From Clostridia bacterium (GTDB lineage: Bacteria > Bacillota > Clostridia > Oscillospirales > Ruminococcaceae), in the NCBI GenBank assembly GCA_009929695.1, contig RZZW01000019.1:1-57702 (forward strand): a DNA stretch of 57,702 bases, in the 5' to 3' direction. This document shows positions 53,580 through 57,702 of this stretch, piece by piece. Under the pieces are notes generated by a model that had not been told where the DNA came from, did not search any database, and saw nothing but the letters and a program-made list of their open reading frames with translations. Every line of letters begins with the position of its first letter. Position 1 is the stretch's first letter. The position numbers were made by a program, and so were the translations under genes.

Positions 53580-56133
53580 AATTAGTAGTAAGATATTCTT
53601 TAATCGCCTTTTCCACCGCTTTCACCTCGTCGTGAAAGGCATTTGCTGAAAGGCGGAGTGCGCCTTGGCCAAGGATGATTAGCTGCTCGGTGCCGTCGGA
53701 GGTGGCTACGCGGACGCGGCGGTTTTTGGCTAGGGCGTGGACGGTTTTCTCTATGTACATGTCAGCTGTCTCGGCTTCTTTTGTGTATACGACGGTTATA
53801 TTGTGCAGCTTTTCAACTGCGCCAGCGCCGCCGGTGACCTTATATGCGTCGAAAACAAGTATTAATTCACACTGCTTAAAGCCCTGATAATTGCACATCA
53901 TCGTGATGAGCTGACGGCGCGCGAGGTCGAGATTATCCTTGGCAATCGCGTTAACCTCGTCCCACGCAAAGATGATGTTGTAGCCGTCGACAAGCAAATA
54001 TTCGCTGTATTCCTGCGGGGCTTTGACCTCTGTGCGCTCCTTGACCGGTGTGCGCATTACGTCAAACGCCCTGTTTTTTATTGTGCCGTATGTCCTCTCG
54101 AAAATCGCAAGCAGCTCTTTATCCTGTTCAAGCCCCGCGCAATATTCTGCGGCGCGGCGCATTAAAGCGGGCTTATCCTGCTCCTTTTTAGGCTTTAAAA
54201 CGCTTTCAAGGTGCATATAATTTGCAACATCTGTCCATTTTACATTGAAGCCCGAACCATGTGAGCAAAAGACTGAATCGGGCGTGTTTTCGATGTCAGC
54301 TTCGGGGTCATATGCGGCTTTTTCGATGATTTCCTGCGCGTTGTGGCATGGCTTATAGCCGTCAAGCGTGCAGATAAGCCGACCAATACCTTTTGTATAG
54401 CCCGCGACGACGGTGTGATATCCGCGCATCGTCTCAACGGGCATACTTCCCTTTAAAACAGCCACTTCACCGTCATTTTCAGGCGGTAAAAGCGTGCCGC
54501 CCATGCGCTGTAAATCCGCAATAGCGCGCCCGACATTTGATGATGGAAGCGTCAAGACAAACGAATACCATGGCTCTAGCAAAACGCTTTTTGCGCACAT
54601 AAGTCCGTTTCTCACAGCGCGATATGTGGCTTGTCTGAAATCTCCGCCCTCGGTGTGCTTTAGATGCGCTCTGCCCGCCGCGAGAGTGATTTGTACATCT
54701 GTCAGCGGAGAACCTGTCAGCACGCCAAGATGGTTTTTTTCGGCTAAGTGAGTCAAAATTAATCGCTGCCAGTTTGTGTCGAGGTCATCGATGCTGCACG
54801 TTGATTTTAAACTTATTCCGCTGCCGCGCGGTGCAGGCTCCAGCACCAAATGCACCTCGGCGTAGTGGCGCAGCGGTTCAAAATGCCCCACGCCCTCGAC
54901 GGTTTTTTCGATTGTCTCCTTATACACGATGCTGCCCTGCCCGAACTGCACCTGCACGCCGTAGCGCTCCGCGATTAAGCTTTGCAGAATTTCAAGCTGA
55001 ATTTCGCCCATGAGCTGCACGTGAATTTCCTCCGCACGCTCATTCCACACGACGTTCAGCGCGGGTTCTTCCTCCTCTATGCGGCGCAGCATCGACAGCA
55101 TAACGTGTGCGTCAGCATCGGGCGGCAAGAGCAGCTTATACGTCAAAACAGGCGTCAGCGAAGGAGCGGCGGCGTGCTTTTCGCATCCCAAACCGTCGCC
55201 TGCGTGCACAAAAGAAAGCCCTGTGACGGCACAAATTTCGCCCGCCACGGCTTCGTCAACCGCTGTAAATTTTTCACCCGAATATATCCTAAGCTGATTT
55301 GCCTTTTCAGCCCATGCTTCTCCATTCGCCTTTTCACCTGTCAGCATCGCTTTAGTTTTCAAGCTGCCGCCTGTGATTTTCATATGCGCGAGCCGTTCTC
55401 CGCGATTGTCGCGTGATATTTTGAAAATTTTCGCGCCAAAGTTTTCTTGGCGCACCGGCTCTTTTGCGTAAAGTATGAGCGTATTCAAAAGCGTTTCGAT
55501 GCCGGCGAGCTTTAGCGCAGAGCCGAAAAGACACGGAAAAAGCGCGCGTTTTGAAATTGCGTCTGCAATCAAGTCGTCGCTTATTTTGCCGTTTGCAAGA
55601 TATTCTTCAAGCAAATTGTCGCCGCACATGGCAACTTTTTCATAAAAAGCATCGTCCTTTGAGCCGTCAAAGCGCATAAAGCCGTTGCCGAACCGCGCTT
55701 CAAGCTGCGCGAGCACATCGCTTTTGCTCACACCCGCGAGGTCTGTTTTATTTACGAAAATAAACGTCGGCACGTTGTAGCGCTTTAAAAGCTGCCACAG
55801 CGTTTCGGTGTGGCTCTGCACGCCGTCCGTGCCGCTGATGACGAGCAGGGCGCAGTCGAGCACGCTTAATGTCCGCTCGGCTTCGGCGGAAAAGTCAACG
55901 TGACCAGGCGTGTCAAGCAGCGTAAAGGTGGCATTTTCAAGCGGCATAACGGCCTGTTTTGCAAAAATAGTTATGCCGCGGCTGCGCTCGAGTGCAAAAT
56001 TGTCAAGAAACGCGTCGCCCTTGTCAACTCTGCCGAGCCTTTTTATGCTGCCCGACGCATACAAAAGCGCCTCTGAAAGCGTCGTTTTGCCGCTGTCAAC
56101 ATGCGCCAATATGCCCATCACAATGTGCTTCAT
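53578..56133 (-). CDS. translational GTPase fused to a YacP/Rae1-type NYN endoribonuclease
   Basis: 851 residues. Residues 1-640 are an EF-G/TetM-like ribosomal GTPase with AHVDSGKTT (G1), RGITI (G2), DTPGH (G3), VNKTD (G4), GSA (G5), then domains II-V. After a 70-residue linker, residues 713-851 form a NYN/PIN nuclease of the YacP family: LLVDGYNII, LVFDAYKV, KEAETADMYIE, VATSDGTEQLI and GQGALRLSA, with acidic residues at about 716, 762, 791 and 813. The Bacillus YacP homologue, Rae1, cleaves mRNA in the ribosomal A site, so the fusion may deliver a nuclease to the ribosome. TetM-family GTPases without the nuclease protect from tetracycline; whether this one does is unknown. Monocistronic. 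Confidence 0.9.
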   Translation of the reverse strand: MKHIVMGILAHVDSGKTTLSEALLYASGSIKRLGRVDKGDAFLDNFALERSRGITIFAKQAVMPLENATFTLLDTPGHVDFSAEAERTLSVLDCALLVISGTDGVQSHTETLWQLLKRYNVPTFIFVNKTDLAGVSKSDVLAQLEARFGNGFMRFDGSKDDAFYEKVAMCGDNLLEEYLANGKISDDLIADAISKRALFPCLFGSALKLAGIETLLNTLILYAKEPVRQENFGAKIFKISRDNRGERLAHMKITGGSLKTKAMLTGEKANGEAWAEKANQLRIYSGEKFTAVDEAVAGEICAVTGLSFVHAGDGLGCEKHAAAPSLTPVLTYKLLLPPDADAHVMLSMLRRIEEEEPALNVVWNERAEEIHVQLMGEIQLEILQSLIAERYGVQVQFGQGSIVYKETIEKTVEGVGHFEPLRHYAEVHLVLEPAPRGSGISLKSTCSIDDLDTNWQRLILTHLAEKNHLGVLTGSPLTDVQITLAAGRAHLKHTEGGDFRQATYRAVRNGLMCAKSVLLEPWYSFVLTLPSSNVGRAIADLQRMGGTLLPPENDGEVAVLKGSMPVETMRGYHTVVAGYTKGIGRLICTLDGYKPCHNAQEIIEKAAYDPEADIENTPDSVFCSHGSGFNVKWTDVANYMHLESVLKPKKEQDKPALMRRAAEYCAGLEQDKELLAIFERTYGTIKNRAFDVMRTPVKERTEVKAPQEYSEYLLVDGYNIIFAWDEVNAIAKDNLDLARRQLITMMCNYQGFKQCELILVFDAYKVTGGAGAVEKLHNITVVYTKEAETADMYIEKTVHALAKNRRVRVATSDGTEQLIILGQGALRLSANAFHDEVKAVEKAIKEYLTTN

Positions 56134-56172
56134 TAAATATACCGCCTTAAAATTATTTGCCGAAAATGCACC

Positions 56173-57384
56173 TTATTCCAAGATTTCAAGCAGCACGGAA
56201 GTCACCGTCCATGCGCTCTCCTCCGACTCTTTTATGAGACGAAACTCCATATAATCCGTCGGCTTCGCAACCTCAAATACCATGCTTACGCTGTCCGAAT
56301 TTATCTCTTCATGAGCGAGCTCTTCAGCTCCAAGCTCGGCGCTCACATCTGCATAGCCTTCGCCCACCGCATTTTCGTCGGCGAATGTGAATGTAACCTT
56401 ATATTTTCCCTCAGGGAGGGTGATATATGGGCCCCACAGAGCATAGCCCGTAAATTCCTGTGGAATTTCAACTTTTCCGTTTGAAATTTCGCAGCCTGTG
56501 TCCAGTGCCATAGCTTCTATAAGCTGTTTCGACGTACCATTTTCGTTATATGTCACTCTGCCCACGCTTATATCGTCATATGTTTCGCGCAAAATCGTGG
56601 GATATTCGCCGGCTGTTTCAAGCGGATATACGCCGTCAAAGCTCTGCGTTAAAATTGTTTCACTGTCAAAATACATTCCGTAAAAAAGTGTATTTCCTAC
56701 AACGCTTATACTTCCCTTTTTGGAAATATAATCACGCAATGCATCGGCATCAACAGATATGTTATTGTCCGTATGGTAATTTTCAAGGCTCGAATTAAAT
56801 TTGCCGCGGAACAAATATACCGGCTTTTTATACACATATTTAAGCACAGATGCGATAACACCGTCGCTTGTAAACGTCGGCTCATCGTCTGGAAGTGCGG
56901 CAGCAATAGCACTCAGACCCGCATCGGAATCCGACATCATGGTCGTGAACGCAAATAGGCGGCACTGCCAAGCCATATAGATAACCGTGCAAACTGTTGC
57001 CGCGCACGCAGCCACTTTGCCCGCGAATTTAAAGGCCGGCGTTTTATAAAGCCACACTATGGCTACGGCGGCGTACATAAATAAAAACGGATAATTTATG
57101 CTAACCCACCGTCTGCTTGCCCAAAAATGGTCTGCTGAAATAGCGGGATTTATTGTATATACAACCGTCGCCGCCATGCCTGCCACAAAGAAAAATATGG
57201 CCGGCTCGACAACATTTTTGTACTTTTTATCATCGGCTATATGAAGCCACAAGCACACTGTTGATTTATAATTAAAAATGAACAGTGATTCACAAGGAAA
57301 TCTGAACACTTTAAAGAGGTTTGGAGAGTCGTGAAAAGCTGGTCTAGGATAAAATTTTACAGATAGAATTGAACACTTCCATTA
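56173..57384 (-). pseudogene. C-terminal part of a large membrane glycan protein, cut by an IS
   Basis: The frame is open from a stop at 57382-57384 and reads ...KFYPRPAFHDSPNLFKVFRFP..., with membrane helices over roughly the first 130 residues and a hydrophilic C-terminal half that looks extracytoplasmic. The NHW-like string ISADHFWASRRWVSINYPF resembles the end of a multi-pass glycosyltransferase membrane domain. No start is convincing: the gene continues into sequence that is now IS-derived, so the N-terminal half is missing. Which transferase family is uncertain. Confidence 0.65.
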
Positions 57385-57702
57385 CATCATGTATCATTCT
57401 TTCGTATGTCAAAACGAAAGGTGGTGAAAAAGGAAGTGAAAGATTTGCAAGATTGGGCTGCGGTACAAAAGCTCCACAAAAAGATCAAGAACGTCACCGA
57501 AATTGCAAGAGATCTCGAAATGTCTAGAACTACAGTATATAAGCTTCTGGCTATGGATGAAGAACCTGTTTATACGAGAAATGATTATCCATGCAAAGTC
57601 GATGCATATGCTTAAGGCGTTTCCCTTTCCGGTGGAATGTGTTCAAACGGACAACGGATTTGAGTTTACCAAGCGTTTTGGCGGCAGCGCTCCCGATGAT
57701 CT
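57385..57702 (+). mobile_element. internally deleted IS remnant
   Basis: The region starts within the broken gene near 57385. A 69-codon helix-turn-helix ORF (57406-57615) is followed in another frame by a segment reading KAFPFPVECVQTDNGFEFTKRF, typical of a DDE integrase-core transposase, running off the window. The middle of the transposase is missing. The IS family is not certain; the HTH resembles IS21 IstA-type N termini, the DDE part an IS481/IS3-like core. Confidence 0.65.
57406..57615 (+). pseudogene. transposase N-terminal HTH fragment
   Basis: 69 residues: a basic start, then QDWAAVQKLHKKIKNVTEIARDLEMSRTTVYKLL, a resolvase-like helix-turn-helix of a transposase, and 20 unrelated-looking residues to a stop. 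An AAAGGTGG site is near the ATG. It lacks any catalytic domain. Confidence 0.7.

Overview
The window looks like the chromosome of an anaerobic, gut-type member of the Clostridia (Bacillota), probably near the Oscillospirales. The reasons are a Spo0A homologue, SpoVG, Feo iron uptake, a catalase / Fur-PerR-type regulator / superoxide reductase operon, sulfatases with an unsaturated glucuronyl hydrolase for host glycans, and intergenic regions packed with dispersed palindromic repeats. No rRNA, tRNA or CRISPR array was seen. Assignments rest on motif reading only; nothing was searched.

Left part (1-17.8 kb). A truncated TatD/QatD-like nuclease is followed by a leftward feo operon (feoA, feoA, feoB, Cys-rich FeoB-associated peptide) with four copies of a TTAGC-N4-GCTAA dyad around it. 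Next come an XRE-membrane regulator, a frameshifted signal-peptidase-like gene and pepT. A rightward surface-polysaccharide cluster (7.8-16.7 kb) holds capE, capF and capG for UDP-N-acetyl-L-fucosamine, then a GT4 transferase, a GT2 polyprenyl-phosphate-type transferase, a DUF2304 protein, and an MBOAT acyltransferase with an SGNH-like partner. An orphan RelB antitoxin with a 13-codon toxin stub and ruvX follow.

Middle (17.8-27.8 kb). Two sulfatases and a GH88 unsaturated glucuronyl hydrolase form a leftward glycosaminoglycan operon. A decayed integrative element (parA, parB, spoVG, two Flp-like pilins, prepilin peptidase, cpaB, integrase) sits at the 5' end of the GH88 gene. Its integrase C-terminal half is fused in frame to GH88, and a second deletion joins the first 26 codons of a TadZ-like ATPase to the integrase.

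Right part (27.8-57.7 kb). Housekeeping and metabolic genes: lysS, greA, a divergent EF-G paralogue, ptsI, a GNAT, two proteins sharing a small helical domain, nnrD, a BI-1 protein, a ManA-ROK kinase fusion, an XRE regulator, spo0A with a degenerate receiver site, the catalase-perR-sor operon (catalase has an in-frame amber at codon 4), glgB, an OGG-type glycosylase, lacZ and a DUF975-CmpB membrane protein. Then comes a translational GTPase fused to a YacP/Rae1-type NYN nuclease, the most interesting gene here. The window ends in a membrane glycan protein broken by an IS remnant.

Two themes stand out. Several proteins combine functions normally carried on separate chains (GTPase-nuclease, ManA-ROK, DUF975-CmpB, integrase-GH88). 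Many genes are recently damaged (qatD, signal peptidase, toxin, integrase/tadZ, catalase codon 4, the IS-split gene), while the palindromic repeats occupy most longer intergenic gaps.
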